This document shows, one piece after another, positions 13,601 to 33,671 of a stretch of DNA of 64,000 bases. Under the pieces are notes generated by a model. It was not told the origin of the DNA. It was given only the letters and a program-made list of their open reading frames with translations, and did not search any database. Source of the stretch: Amorphochlora amoebiformis (Eukaryota; Cercozoa; Chlorarachniophyceae); NCBI GenBank assembly GCA_054601695.1, contig BAAHQB010000309.1, positions 1 to 64,000 on the forward strand, in the 5' to 3' direction. A program made the position numbers and the translations under genes. Numbering within the stretch: the first letter of the stretch is position 1; each line of letters opens with the position of its first letter.

Positions 13601-14866
13601 GGACCAGAGGACGACGAAGTCTATATGGAGATACCAGAGAGCATGAGGGATAAGTACGATCCAAGCAAATACGTATGTGACCTTCAGAAGAGCATCTACG
13701 GGCTGAAGACTGCTGGGAGGAACTGGAACAAATGCTTCGACAAATATATGGAGTCGAAAGGATATCGGAGGTGCAGGAGTGACCCGTGCGTCTACATGCA
13801 TCATCAGAGGGACGTCATCGTATGTGTATACGTGGACGACGTCGTGTGTACAGCAGCGCGAGAGAAGGATGGGTATACGTTCCTGCAAGGCCTCCGTGCT
13901 AGATTTGGGATTAAAGAAATGGGTGAGCTGGATTTTGTTCTGGGAATATCGGTGACGAAGATTGGAAAGGACCTGATAATGTCACAAGAAGCCTACGCTA
14001 AGAGGATTCTGATCGAGTACAAGATGCAAAACTGCAAGGGAGTCACCACGCCTATGGCACCATCTGTGAAGCTCACCAAAGACGAAGAAGGACCTGGAGT
14101 TGACCAAGAAAAATATCGCTCCATTATTGGGAAGATTGCGTACTTAGCAACATGTACAAGACCGGACTTAGCATACACGGTATCAAAGCTGTCAAGGTAC
14201 CTGAACGATCCGAAGCGAAGTCACATGCTGGCTGTAGAGTACGCCCTGAGGTACATCAAGCGTACACTGCACTACGGACTTCGGTTCACGAACGCTGGGA
14301 CTGATATGAAGATGTATGTCGACGCTGATCATGCTGGATGCCTGGATACTAGAAGGTCGACAAGTGGATGTTTGATCATCTTCGGAGGAAATTTGATACA
14401 TTGGCGTTCGAAGCGACAGACAATTGCTGTGAAGAGCTCAGCCATTGCCGAGTACGTCGCTTTGTCGGAAGGGCTGGACGAATTGCTATGGATGCGGAAC
14501 TTATTTTTAGAGTTGGACGTGAAGTTGGGATCGTCGATGGTTTATGAGGACAACACTGCGTGTATACGGATCGCGGAGAATCCTATCTTGTCTCAGAAAA
14601 CCAAGGCCGTCGATCTGCACTTCCACTACTGTCGGGATCACCTGCAACGTGGGATATATATGTTGGAATATATACCAACAGATCAACAGTTAGCGGATGG
14701 GCTTACCAAGGCTGTGAGCGGTGCTACACTCTTCAAGCTGGCGGAAGCATATCTGGACACGGAAGCGCATGTGGCTCCAACCAAGAGCGCAGCAGAGGTC
14801 GACGCTGGCAGGAGCGGCGCGTCGAGGGGGAGTGTTAACGTATACCGGACCTACAAGCTTAACTAG
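10652..14866 (+). CDS. Copia-type Gag-Pol polyprotein, 1404 aa
   Basis: A single uninterrupted frame. Visible domains: Gag about 1-270; CCHC zinc knuckle C281-x2-C284-x4-H289-x4-C294; aspartic protease with D336-S-G; integrase with HHCC finger (H472, H477, C507, C510) and catalytic D540, D600, E636 (D-35-E spacing); an acidic Asp/Glu linker near 800-825; copia reverse transcriptase with YVDD at 1060-1063; RNase H with D1224 and D1226. All key residues are present, so the element looks coding-competent. There is no frameshift between gag and pol. The frame runs through the polypurine tract, and its last ten residues are encoded by the 3' LTR. Two short TA runs (about 12953 and 12984) encode Ile-Tyr in the linker after integrase. 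Confidence 0.97.
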   Translation: MSFEATRTALLKWTAKLKLTKEDDWTKYAKSVSMMVKALQLEDCMKLGARSIMDWKNPDALRPQHVVEMKEGKWATNLDGKEDAHIKLRMLLHATLVLTVGRKYEHLTTGREDPVYLWARLRAGIEGPRLFRRMKLQKKLNRQTLDDYSGDFGKLASEIEETADALTGLGKTMDDEDRIVALMMALPEDEYGSTLENIALHPTTYQAAVTAITSVAARKAANNYETKVKDIVAAGHEHQGTKNLKDMSAKDLAKMKTRIDKLMTAKSERPKGASRKFRGKCFKCKKKGHMKKDCPLLNKQDDDAAILEDGSESDYNWSTVAGNWGDGSTAGYLVLDSGCTRSCFKDKRYFKTFRVVKNHAFKLGNGETRMESKGFGDVEVPLRNGKVLKMTNVAYCPGAAANYVAQRRLREDGYRLRFVGEQDDVSIMKDGDEICRTSGTKKKLFLIPVANDDNLGAWFDDKARSRSLWKWHLALGHTPSRVIKKMKKSGVVAGLSISDVKEHPEVCECCQVTKMKKQPMSSKKPKEHKVKTVMDTWHGDVIGKYVGSPEGSYAIVLADEGSGYLMGTSLGGKKFFKEFKAYLEMLENKTGKRLKRFVYDDGKEVLDKQLVDYCRGKGIEIVQAAPRTPQQNGFIERRIQTVKRMTRAALKQSGLGLKYWPAALRYAIYTLNRIPPSRGKRTAYEKIFKKKPSVAHLHAFGCVGYRVKDPKLMDQGGFGDKAERCRFLGYTGDQTKTFKVLKENGKVVKEAHVRFYDTIFNFKARREDIYISPEKQNDIYIYPETTFSDDKAADGEGEKNNAPDMGESDDDDDNDDEEETAPRRSTRTRTQRTVYDGQGGSEIPSAKGNVEVAAAMEDCMFGISDGTEPKNWEEARHHPAWVKATDEEIEALEKNGTWKIIARRPEMRVVGVRTLYKQKLNKDGEPGRKKARVVAKGYTQYGVSFNDRYAPTLRIASLRAILALAQVKGRKVLSADINNAYLHGPEDDEVYMEIPESMRDKYDPSKYVCDLQKSIYGLKTAGRNWNKCFDKYMESKGYRRCRSDPCVYMHHQRDVIVCVYVDDVVCTAAREKDGYTFLQGLRARFGIKEMGELDFVLGISVTKIGKDLIMSQEAYAKRILIEYKMQNCKGVTTPMAPSVKLTKDEEGPGVDQEKYRSIIGKIAYLATCTRPDLAYTVSKLSRYLNDPKRSHMLAVEYALRYIKRTLHYGLRFTNAGTDMKMYVDADHAGCLDTRRSTSGCLIIFGGNLIHWRSKRQTIAVKSSAIAEYVALSEGLDELLWMRNLFLELDVKLGSSMVYEDNTACIRIAENPILSQKTKAVDLHFHYCRDHLQRGIYMLEYIPTDQQLADGLTKAVSGATLFKLAEAYLDTEAHVAPTKSAAEVDAGRSGASRGSVNVYRTYKLN
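14824..14832 (+). promoter_or_regulatory. Polypurine tract of copia element
   Basis: GAGGGGGAG directly precedes the 3' LTR, in the position used to prime plus-strand synthesis. It is translated as part of the Gag-Pol frame. Confidence 0.85.
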
Positions 14867-15067
14867 ACGTCAGATCGCTAGACTACCGTCATATTCGTAA
14901 TCTACGCATGCGAATTAGCAATAGTCATCCGAGGGGAAGATCTTCCAAGGGAAGACCTTAGGTAGGGAAGGCCTTCTACGCGAGAATTTTCTTGTGAATT
15001 TAGTCATTATCATTTGCCATAATCCAAACGGACAACAGTCAATCGGACAACTACCACTGCTACGCTG

Positions 15068-15070
<3 letters not shown>
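14833..15070 (+). repeat. 3' LTR of copia element
   Basis: 238 bp matching the 5' LTR. The Gag-Pol stop codon TAG lies inside it at 14864-14866. It is followed directly by a TA tract. Confidence 0.96.
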
Positions 15071-15106
<36 letters not shown>

Positions 15107-15142
15107 TATATGTTCATATGCATGTATGTATATCCATATATT

Positions 15143-15201
<59 letters not shown>

Positions 15202-15325
15202 TTGGATATATACCGTTGGGAGCTAACCCTAACGCCAAGACCCTAACTCTAGCCCTAACCCTAGCCCCAACCTGAATGGGTAGCCCATAAGGGTATATAT
15301 ATATACATATAATATATATCTATAT

Positions 15326-15357
<32 letters not shown>

Positions 15358-15379
15358 ATATTATTCTTAATTTACGTAG

Positions 15380-15410
<31 letters not shown>

Positions 15411-15499
15411 ATATATATATATATATGTATATGTGTATATATATATATATATATTATATATGTGTATATACACATATATGTAAATATAATATATATATA

Positions 15500-15539
<40 letters not shown>

Positions 15540-15590
15540 GTGTATATACACATATATGTATATATATAATATATATATATTTATATGTGT
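15071..15590. repeat. (TA)n tracts with an interstitial telomere-like run
   Basis: TA tracts at 15071-15105, 15150-15190 and 15295-15580. Between them 15223-15275 is a degenerate CCCTAA run (CTAACCCTAACGCC, CCCTAGCCCTAACCC) in the same orientation as the terminal telomere. Confidence 0.85.
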
Positions 15591-15955
15591 GTGTGTGTGT
15601 GCTTGTGTGTGTGTGTGTTAGGAGCGGACATGCCTAGGTTGACTTCAATCGATGTTATCCGACGTTGCAAGTCAACTGACGGCCATATTATCAGGGTCAC
15701 AAACAAATCACACATACATACAATTCGATTTATTGCAAATTATGTTTTAATTCCCTATTTTTCTCAACTCACCTGCCACGTGCCCACGTCATTCCAACAC
15801 GTCATTCCAACACGTCATTCCAACATCTAAAACACCTCACCTGCTTTCGTCATATTCATTATGCATGCTCAGATATATATATATATATATATATATATTG
15901 ATATATACAATAAAAAATTATTAGTGTAATCTATCTACATATGCTTACGCACCCT
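15591..15955. repeat. Spacer with a 14-bp triple repeat
   Basis: A GT run (15585-15620) is followed by unique sequence without a supported exon. At 15787-15828 the unit ACGTCATTCCAACA is repeated three times. A TA tract lies at 15872-15898. Confidence 0.6.
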
Positions 15956-15956
15956 T

Positions 15957-16550
15957 AGAAGTGTGCTTATGTAGAGAAGAGAGGAAGAGAAGCGAAGGAG
16001 AGAAGAGAGGAAGAGAAGCGAAGGAGAGAAGAGAGGAAGAGAAGACGGGAAGAGAGACTGGACAGATTAGAGGAAGTGAAGAGAGGAAGTGAAGAGAGGA
16101 AGAGAACAGAGGAAGAGAACAGAGGAAGTGAAGAGAGGAAGAGAACAGAGGAAGAGAACAGAGGAAGAGGAGAGAGGAAGAGGCAGTGGAGAGGAGAGAG
16201 GAAGAGACAGTGGAGAGAAGAGAGGAAGAGAGTGGAGAGAAGAGAAGAAGAGAAGAGAAAAAGAGACGGTGGAGAGAAGACAAGGGAGGAAGAGACAGTG
16301 GAGAAGACAAGGGAGGAAGCGACAGGGGAGAGAAGACAAGGGAGGAAGAGACAGGGGAGAGAAGAGACAGGAGAGAAGAGACAGGGGAGAGAAGAGATGA
16401 AGAGAGTTGAGGAAGAGGGTAGGAGAATATAGAGGGGAGAAGAGAGGAAGAGAGAGGAAGAGAGAGAGGAAAAGAGAGAGGAAAGAAGCGAGGAAGAGAG
16501 AGAAGAGAGGAGAGAAGAGAGGAAGACGGAGAGAAAGGTAGAAAGGGAGA
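15957..16550 (+). repeat. ~590-bp polypurine (GA-rich) tract
   Basis: The plus strand is almost entirely A and G, in GAGAGGAAGA-type units with a 10-30 bp quasi-period and scattered single C or T. The opposite strand is polypyrimidine. Open frames on both strands (Glu/Arg/Lys or Ser/Leu/Pro) are composition artefacts. Such tracts can form triplex (H-DNA) structures. Confidence 0.93.
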
Positions 16551-16615
16551 ATGTATGTCTTTACACGCACACATATATATATATACATAAAATTTATATA
16601 CACACACACACATAT

Positions 16616-16665
<50 letters not shown>

Positions 16666-16860
16666 GTGTGTGTGTGTATGTTTTTCCATATTTGGTTAGA
16701 TTCCTCGGTTCCAAACGAACAAGGACGTTATCAGAAAAATGTGTGCGGCGAGGACGGAGAGAAAAACAAAGACAGCTGTGGCCATGTGCAAGTGCGAATA
16801 TAAGCCTGAAATATGCCAATGTTGAACAACTATAAATTAAGCTATACAAAGCCGAATGGA
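16551..16860. other. (TA)n/(CA)n then about 180 bp of unique DNA, no gene seen
   Basis: CA and TA runs fill 16560-16680. The following unique stretch to 16860 shows no splice-supported exon. Confidence 0.5.
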
Positions 16861-17072
16861 ATCTCAGTTACTATCCGATAGATACGTATATACACTGAGA
16901 TATATAAGTTCACCGCACATGGATAGTATCTAGCTAGAGTATCGTAGTATATCTAGAGTATATATCCTAGAATCTGACCTAGATATCGCTAGATCGGATG
17001 ACTCTATGATATATATCTGTATATATATATATATATATATATCTAGTATATATATATATATATATATATCTA

Positions 17073-17122
<50 letters not shown>

Positions 17123-17478
17123 TAGATATATCATACATACATATATTTTGAATTAACGCCGAGTGACCGAGGGTGATCTAGGTGATATCCAGCTGCAGCG
17201 CTAGGATATCACCGCACGTGACATAGCGCTATATATAGGTGACATACCCTAGATACCGTGACATGGGGTGATGTCACACCGTCTACGTTACATAATTAAG
17301 GTTCTAGCTAGAAGCGTGACAAACCCGTGACATATCGTGATGTCACACACTAGGTATGGTGGGTACTTCAATATATATATGACTTCGAGAAAGTTCAACA
17401 AACATATATTTAGGTAAATAACATTTAGGATTCGAGTTGGTTCGAATTCGAGAAATTCTTAGAAATTAATTAGCAAAT
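16861..17478. other. CTAG-rich spacer and TGACAT/ATGTCA cluster
   Basis: 16861-17130 contains many CTAG tetramers and TA tracts. 17180-17360 carries repeated GTGACAT and its complement ATGTCAC, including GTGACATGGGGTGATGTCAC, an imperfect palindrome. No coding signal is visible. Confidence 0.55.
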
Positions 17479-17760
17479 TTAAGTAAAAAAAGTTCCATAA
17501 ATGTTGTGCGCAACCGATATTCGAGCCCCTCGTGACCACATACCAACACCACTAGTATCTAGAGTATCACTAAAGTGACCACATACCAGAAATACCACTA
17601 AAGCCCAAACGACGTAGTTATACTTAAGAGTAGGTACGTAGCCTAGCTTTTCATGAGCCTTGCATATGTCATAATTCATCATTCCATAGACCGTTTGCGC
17701 ATTACATAAATTCAATAATTCATCATCAGATTTCAAAGTGACAAGAGGATAAAATCACCA
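17479..17760 (-). pseudogene. Gene fragment, first copy of a dispersed repeat
   Basis: A minus-strand frame (17479-17736) includes YDICKAHEKLGYVPTLKY. The KAxxxLGYxP pattern is reminiscent of the C-terminal part of 3-beta-hydroxysteroid dehydrogenase/epimerase-like proteins, a weak resemblance only. About 250 bp of this locus recurs at 33180-33425 in the same orientation, with the ORF broken there. No splice sites or flanking exons were found, so it is likely a relic carried by a duplicated subtelomeric segment. Confidence 0.4.
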
Positions 17761-17778
17761 AGCCCTAGAGCAGCGACC

Positions 17779-18780
<1,002 letters not shown>

Positions 18781-18861
18781 AATATCACATATTTATCTAC
18801 AGATATATTATATAAGAAATTACATCTAGGCATTATTGTGAGAGAATTACAGCCGTGTCGC

Positions 18862-18960
18862 CCTCACCTATCCCTACCCTAATACCCTAATCCTAACCCT
18901 ACCCTAACCCTAAATCAGTAACCCTAACTCTAATCCTACCCCTAACCCGATGTCCTAAGG
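18862..18960 (-). repeat. Interstitial degenerate telomere-like repeat
   Basis: About 95 bp of CCCTAA-like units (CCCTACCCTAATACCCTAA, CCTAACCCTACCCTAACCC) in the same orientation as the terminal telomere. It ends in CTAACCCGATGTCCTAAGG, which also recalls the CCCGACA variant. Confidence 0.85.
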
Positions 18961-19204
18961 CGACGTTCTACGCTGACGGTCTAAGCCGACAGTCTAAACC
19001 TCACGCTTGAACCCTACGCCCGTGTGAATCGTTGGATAATCATATGTATATGTCATATGTATATGCATGTGCGCATCGTATATGTATCTTGCGTTGCATG
19101 GGACGATTATTGGAGCTTTTAGTGTGATTCGAGGAGCTCATCCGAGGTTGGGGCGGGAGAATAGGGCTTCTATGGCTTGCCGGAGCCTTGCCTCGGATGA
19201 TCAT

Positions 19205-19560
19205 CATTATATCTACTACATCAGGGGCCCCTTCAACTGGCTCCACTAGATGAGGGGCCTTCGACTGGATCTACTGGATCAAGGGGAACCTTCAACTGGA
19301 TATACTGGATCAAGGGGGCCTTCACATCTCGATCTACTGGATCCTGGGGGTCTTCCAGTGGATCTACTGGATCATGGGCCCTTCCACTGGATCTACATGA
19401 TCAAGGGGCCCTTCCACTGGATCTACTGGATCAAGGGGGCCTTCCACTGAATCTACTGGATCAAGGGTGTCTTCCAGTGGATCTAGTGATCAAGGGAGCC
19501 TCCACAGGACCCACCGGAAGAAGGGGCCTTTCCAGTGGATCTAGTAGATGAAGGGCCTTG
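19205..19560 (+). repeat. ~30-bp GGATCTACTGGATCAAGG minisatellite
   Basis: About eleven imperfect 30-bp copies of CCACTGGATCTACTGGATC plus AAGGGGGCCTT. It lies directly downstream of the minus-strand gene at 19569-19969. Part of the unit resembles gene sequence at 19733-19752 (CTGGATCAAGTAGATCGAAT). Frames through it are repetitive. Confidence 0.88.
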
Positions 19561-19568
19561 GCATGCTA

Positions 19569-19969
19569 TCAGATATCTCCCAACCCTGAAATCCACATCA
19601 TCAGCCCGATGAATTCGCGAAGGTGCAGTAGCCGGTTGGCAATGGCATCGTATCCGAGGCCTTCTGTCAGGCCACGCCGTAACGCCCACCATGATCCAGC
19701 GGTCAATGTATCGGTAAGAAAGGAATAGAACTGGATCAAGTAGATCGAATCGTTGTACACCTGTGCGTACCGCACTACCTCCACGGTCATTCATTCCCCA
19801 GCACCCCAGCTTCTTTGGAACACGTTACTGCGTTTCTATCTGTGTGACCAGTGTGACACACCATGGGGTCACATACCACACGTGGATCGTAGTACCAACG
19901 AGGGAGAGCAATGGCACGGGGGTTGGGCCCGATGGGGTTCGTGTTGATAATTTTCCTCGCCATGTCCAT
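19569..19969 (-). CDS. Unknown protein, two exons
   Basis: Exon 1 is 19877-19969 (from ATG, MDMARKIINT) and ends at a strong donor GTATGT. Exon 2 is 19569-19760, entered after GTACGCACAG. The junction is in phase 0 and gives PRWYYDPRVVYNDSIYLI. The joined frame is 94 aa and complex (aromatic-rich, not repeat-derived), including LTAGSWWALRRGLTEGLGY. I recognise no family. The start may lie further upstream and the true 3' end could continue through another exon beyond the minisatellite. It is divergent from the CAP10-like gene to its right. Confidence 0.6.
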
Positions 19970-20014
19970 TTCTCAGTGCGATGGGCATCAGCAATCACGC
20001 GTAGGGCAAATTAC

Positions 20015-21145
<1,131 letters not shown>

Positions 21146-21207
21146 TATGTACATAGTCTGCGATATGCCTTCTGATTTGGATATATGTTTGGCGCGCGAA
21201 GGACGGA

Positions 21208-22239
21208 ATGAGGCACGAAGTAGCAAAAGAAGAGGCAAAACAAGAGCTAGAAGAGGCAAAACAAGACCTAAAAGAGCCAAAACAAGAAGCAAAAGAGGCA
21301 GAGGAGCAACGATTCCAATCCCAATCCCAATCCCAATCCCAATCCCAATCCCAATCCCAATCCCACCAACTTGGCGCACTGGATTCAATGGCCGAAAAGT
21401 TCACGGGGTACTTTGCAGCACGTGGGCCACTAACGGTCGAGAACCTGGAGGCGTCTCCGCGTGAGGCGTCAAGTATCGCCATCATCGACCAAGAAGTGTA
21501 CTTTGCCTCCAATCTCAAGCAAGGGCACGAGTTCTACGCTTACGTGGCCATGGTGCGTCACATGGTGAGCGAGTGGAAGGCCAAGGGGCTAGTGGGCGTG
21601 CGGTGTGCGTTCTCGGTGGATTGGTGGGACGTGGATGGCTCACGTGACGAGTTTCGATTCACCGTTCGCATGGCGTCCAGTCGTTTCAAGTACACACAAT
21701 GCTTACTGTGGCCCAACTTTTACAACGCGCTCGAGTTTGGATCCGATGACTGTGGCGCCAAACTCAACGCTCTGCGCGAACAACGACAGATGTACTTCCA
21801 ACTGCCCTGGTCCGAACGACCGTCCAAGCCTGTGTTTCGGGGCAGCCTGCTCAACTATCTGGATCATCCCAAGGCTAGGCGCCACACCAACACCACGCGT
21901 GTGTACAATGACCTGGATATGGCGCCAAGGCCCTTCATCGTCCGCTACTCCAACCTCCATCCCGATCAAATAGACGCAAAATCCTCACATGACGTTAAGT
22001 TTCCAGACGACAACCCTTCCGACGAATTCCGAAAATCCTATTTTGATCATCACTACGGCGCCCCAGATTATATTCCCAAGGACGTCTACCTGAGCTTTCG
22101 ATATCCGGTTGTCATTCACGGATTCGGTACCGCATACCGCCTAAGAGACCATTTTGCGGCGGCGGCGTGTGTCCTCCTGCACGAATCGAACGTCGAAGAG
22201 TGGTACAGCTACTAATATCTACGTACGTTATATACATAT

Positions 22240-22303
<64 letters not shown>

Positions 22304-22317
22304 GTTAATATGTATGC

Positions 22318-22351
<34 letters not shown>

Positions 22352-22378
22352 ATATGTACGTGTACACACATAATACAA

Positions 22379-22415
<37 letters not shown>

Positions 22416-22442
22416 ACATATATACGGATATATATGCATAGA

Positions 22443-22495
<53 letters not shown>

Positions 22496-23143
22496 CATAA
22501 AAAGGTACTATGACATGCTTGAGCCTTACGTGCACTATGTGCCGATTTCGTCGCATATGGGGAACCTGGAACAAGTGCTGGCGTGGGTGAAGGGGCACCC
22601 AAAAGAGACCGAGCAAATCGGGAAGAACGCCAAGAAGTTTTACGATGCGTATCTAACCTTCCAAGCCAGTGCTCACTACGTGCACTCGCTTCTCTCCAAG
22701 CTCTCAAAGGTAAGGCTTTCCTCCTTTTTAGGCCTATCTGCGAATTCGAGTCTAGAAGCTGGATGACGATCTAGACGAGGTGTTGTGTGAATGTACAAGG
22801 CTGCCTTTGATTGTTGTGTTTGTTTGCTGTTTTGACACAGATCCAGCGCGAGATTGATATCGGGTCGTATGTTCGCCAACACCATTTCAACAAGTCCAAA
22901 TCTCGGCCGTGCTCCGCGCATGACCATGACCATGGCCATGTGCATGAACATGAGCTTGGCCAAATAACCCAGGCCGCAACTCAAACACAGTTTAGTCGTG
23001 AGTCAAAGAACCCGCACTCCTTCTCTTCCACAACCACTCGCAGATTTGGCACTGCGCTGTGGGATTTGAGCGATATGCCTCCTGGTCCGCTGCGGACCAA
23101 GATTGTGTCCCAGCTCGTCAACACTCTGCCCGACTTGTACTAG
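21208..23143 (+). CDS. CAP10/GT90-like glycosyltransferase
   Basis: Exons 21208-22202, 22505-22709 and 22841-23143 sum to 1503 nt (500 aa) with matching phases. The junctions give [20 protein letters not shown] and LLSKLSK-IQREID. The middle shows [18 protein letters not shown], then [23 protein letters not shown] and the EWYYDxLxPxVHYVP segment. This is the order of the CAP10 (glycosyltransferase family 90 / protein O-glucosyltransferase-like) domain, which transfers sugars from nucleotide-sugars in the secretory pathway. The N-terminus is a Glu/Lys-rich helix followed by (QS)n. No signal peptide is seen from this ATG, so an upstream exon may be missing. The last exon has a His/Asp-rich stretch ([12 protein letters not shown]) that could bind metal. 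Confidence 0.85.
21309..21364 (+). repeat. Coding (AATCCC)n hexamer encoding Gln-Ser repeats
   Basis: About nine CCAATC hexamers inside the first exon of the CAP10-like gene encode (QS)n. The unit keeps the reading frame, so copy-number change would alter only tract length. Confidence 0.9.
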
Positions 23144-23920
23144 TCCTGTTCTTTTGTGGATCACGTCCGAGGCTCATTCTAGTCATTATGCACGTACTAG
23201 ATCTAGTAATATGCAATGAGTAACCGTAACTTTAGCGACTTATGACAGTATCGTCGTCGAACCACACCAAACGTTACCCTTGTATTCTAGTCATAGAAGC
23301 ATCTAGTAACGGTAAAAAATGAACTTTCCTACGATATTGCTTGACTGAAATTTTCAAAAAAATTTGACAATATTAATTTAAAGCTTAGGTGATTTTAGAA
23401 TATATTCGAATGAAATATTATCTAGATTATAAGCCTTAAGACCTTTAGTTACAAAACTAGAAAACAGACCTAAGATTATCCTTAGTTAACGCTGCCGAAA
23501 ATTCTTATTGAGATTCAATTAACACTATAGCCTAGATCTAGTAGATAGCTAACTAGACATATCGTCAATTTTTTTTAAAAATGGAAAGTTTTGAATCTGA
23601 CCAAAAAAACTAGATATCTATATATGGGCACATGGTCATATATAGTCTGAGAAAACCCATTGTCTAGATTGTGCTATCCGTAGTGTGATCCATGAATTCG
23701 GAATTCCAGTTTAATATGAATTCGAACAACAATGATGACAGTCAATTAACTCCGGATGGCCGTATCAATAGGTAGATACTCGACATAATCTAGATAATAC
23801 ATGTACCTCAAATCGATACCGGTGGGCATCACTCTGGAAACTAATCCGCCTGAGAACCCGAGATTGCAAGCGACGGTTTATGAACGCCGACCTTTTTGAA
23901 TTCGCAACCGCAACTCTAAC
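23144..23920. other. CTAG-rich convergent spacer
   Basis: AT-rich unique DNA between two converging genes. CTAG tetramers are frequent (ACTAGATCTAG near 23203, others to 23670). No exon or RNA gene was recognised. Confidence 0.6.
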
Positions 23921-26718
<2,798 letters not shown>

Positions 26719-27245
26719 TCATGTGTTCGGAACCGGATGAACGAGGGTCTGTTGTTTGGTGTTGGCTTCCGTTTGCTCACGTTCGCGCTCAAGGGCTGAT
26801 ATCTTGTGCTCGAGTGCGGTATTTCGCTGCTTCTCATTCGCCAGCTCCACCTCAAGCTCTGTCACGCGCGGATCGACTTTGTATCAAATCAACACCGCGA
26901 AATTCGACTGCATCAGCTACGGGGAAGGATGTCTTGCAAATCAACCAACGACTCACCTTTTACACCCGAAATGACCTGAATCTGCGAAAGGAGCCCTCCA
27001 TACGATACTCTTCTCACCTGTCCTCGGGAAAAGGGGCTCAAAATAAGTCCAACGCTTTTAATCATTGTGCAAAGGAACGATTTCGTTCCAATGCAAACCG
27101 TCGCTGTGCTGTGTGTGATTCGTGAGAACGCCTCTGTCACGCTCCCACTGCCACGCACTCTATCACGCGTTACATTTGGCCATGTAGCTACAGCTATCTT
27201 GGCACGTGCAAGATCCGAAGATGTTGTGATGGAGGGCTGTGTCAC
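26719..27245 (-). CDS. Coiled-coil protein, or 5' exons of the DGQHR gene
   Basis: An exon ending at 26957 with the strong donor AAAG|GTGAGT joins in phase to 26719-26876 through an 80-bp intron. The result reads VISGVKVDPRVTELEVELAN followed by a Glu/Lys/Arg-rich coiled coil (NTALEHKISALERERE) and a stop at 26719-26721. The 5' exon is open to 27245, but a second donor/acceptor pair inside it (36 bp apart, in frame) leaves its structure uncertain. It may be a separate small protein or the N-terminal part of the downstream DGQHR protein. Confidence 0.55.
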
Positions 27246-27359
27246 ATAATGTCATGCCCCGTGACACTTCAGTCTCTTCGTTACATCACACATAATGACA
27301 CATCATGTCACATAGTGTGACATGCCACTGTCGGACGGATTTTATTTTTTTGCTTGCAG
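27246..27359. promoter_or_regulatory. Divergent promoter with TGTCACA/TGTGACA repeats
   Basis: The 114-bp gap between the minus-strand coiled-coil/DGQHR unit and the plus-strand FKBP gene carries TGTCACATAATGTCATG, GTGACAC, AATGACACATCATGTCACA and TAGTGTGACATG. These are several direct and inverted copies of TGTCAC. They end in a T-rich run and TTGCAG directly before the FKBP ATG, so a 5'-UTR intron is possible. The repeats are candidate transcription-factor sites by position only. Confidence 0.5.
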
Positions 27360-32528
<5,169 letters not shown>

Positions 32529-32869
32529 GACCCGCACAGTCTATAGAACAACAATACGACGATGCGGATACTATGATATATTGCAACTTGACCGGTGCAC
32601 GTGTGCATGTGAAGAATTATGATGACAATTCATGATGAGCTAAATGATCCAGATGATATCTAGATATCTAGATATCTGGTAGGACCTTGTGCTACTAGAC
32701 GAGCTACAGCTACAGTCTAGACAGTAGTATAGATTAGTCTAGATCATACTAACTAGCTAAGTCTAGATTCTCATATTCGGGGTCTAGAGCCATTCCACTA
32801 CCGCTATGAACACCTAACTAGACATAGTACATACTAGACTTATATCATCAACCGAATCATTCTAGTATG

Positions 32870-32914
<45 letters not shown>

Positions 32915-32969
32915 TAGATATATACATGTATCTATACTGATATAATTGTACAAGATATAAAACTAATAT

Positions 32970-33012
<43 letters not shown>

Positions 33013-33598
33013 ATATATATATATATATATTATATCATAGTGTACTAGTATATGGTATATTTAGTATAATACTACTTGATCTGATATAAACTGCCAAAGT
33101 TTACATAAATATATTTATTTATTAATATTATATATGTGAAATATTTTATATACATATACTAGATATATATATGTATATATGTTGTGCGCAACCCATATTT
33201 GAGCCTCTCGTCACATATCTCGTCACATACCACTAAAGTGACCACATACCACTAAAGTGACCACATACCACTAAAGTGACCACAACTAGACAAGCCCAAC
33301 GACGTAGTTATACTTAAGAGCAGATACGTAGCCTATAGCTCTTCCAGCTTTTCATGAGCCTTGAATATGTCATAATTCGATCATCATTCGGATCCATAGC
33401 TAGACCGTTTGCGCATCACATATATATCACCATGGTGTACTAGATATATACATATATATATATATTTCACTAGCCAACACAGCCGACCTACCCAGCACAT
33501 CGGACAAGGAGCAGTGCGAGTGCCTTCTGTCGTACGGTATAATTCGATATATTCGGATCATACTAGACGTATGGATATATATATATATATCACTATGT

Positions 33599-33671
<73 letters not shown>

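Larger units (their letters stand above)
10410..15070 (+). mobile_element. Intact Ty1/copia LTR retrotransposon
   Basis: A 4661-bp element bounded by two 238-bp LTRs that begin TG and end CA. By eye the LTRs are identical base for base, which indicates a recent insertion. It has a primer-binding site, a single Gag-Pol frame and a polypurine tract. The internal order protease-integrase-reverse transcriptase-RNase H is that of the copia (Pseudoviridae) class. Both flanks are (TA)n, so a target-site duplication cannot be resolved (a 4-bp ATAT would fit). Confidence 0.97.

Noticed and set aside
15945-16849. Ser/Leu/Pro-rich and Glu/Arg-rich frames of 200-260 codons
   Set aside because: Composition artefacts of the polypurine tract, open in several frames at once.
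19911-20000. Plus-strand signal-peptide-like start MARGLGPMGFVLIIFLAMS as exon 1 of the CAP10-like gene
   Set aside because: The opposite strand gives a two-exon gene with strong GT-AG sites and phase match across the same DNA, and no phase-matched acceptor links the peptide to 21208.
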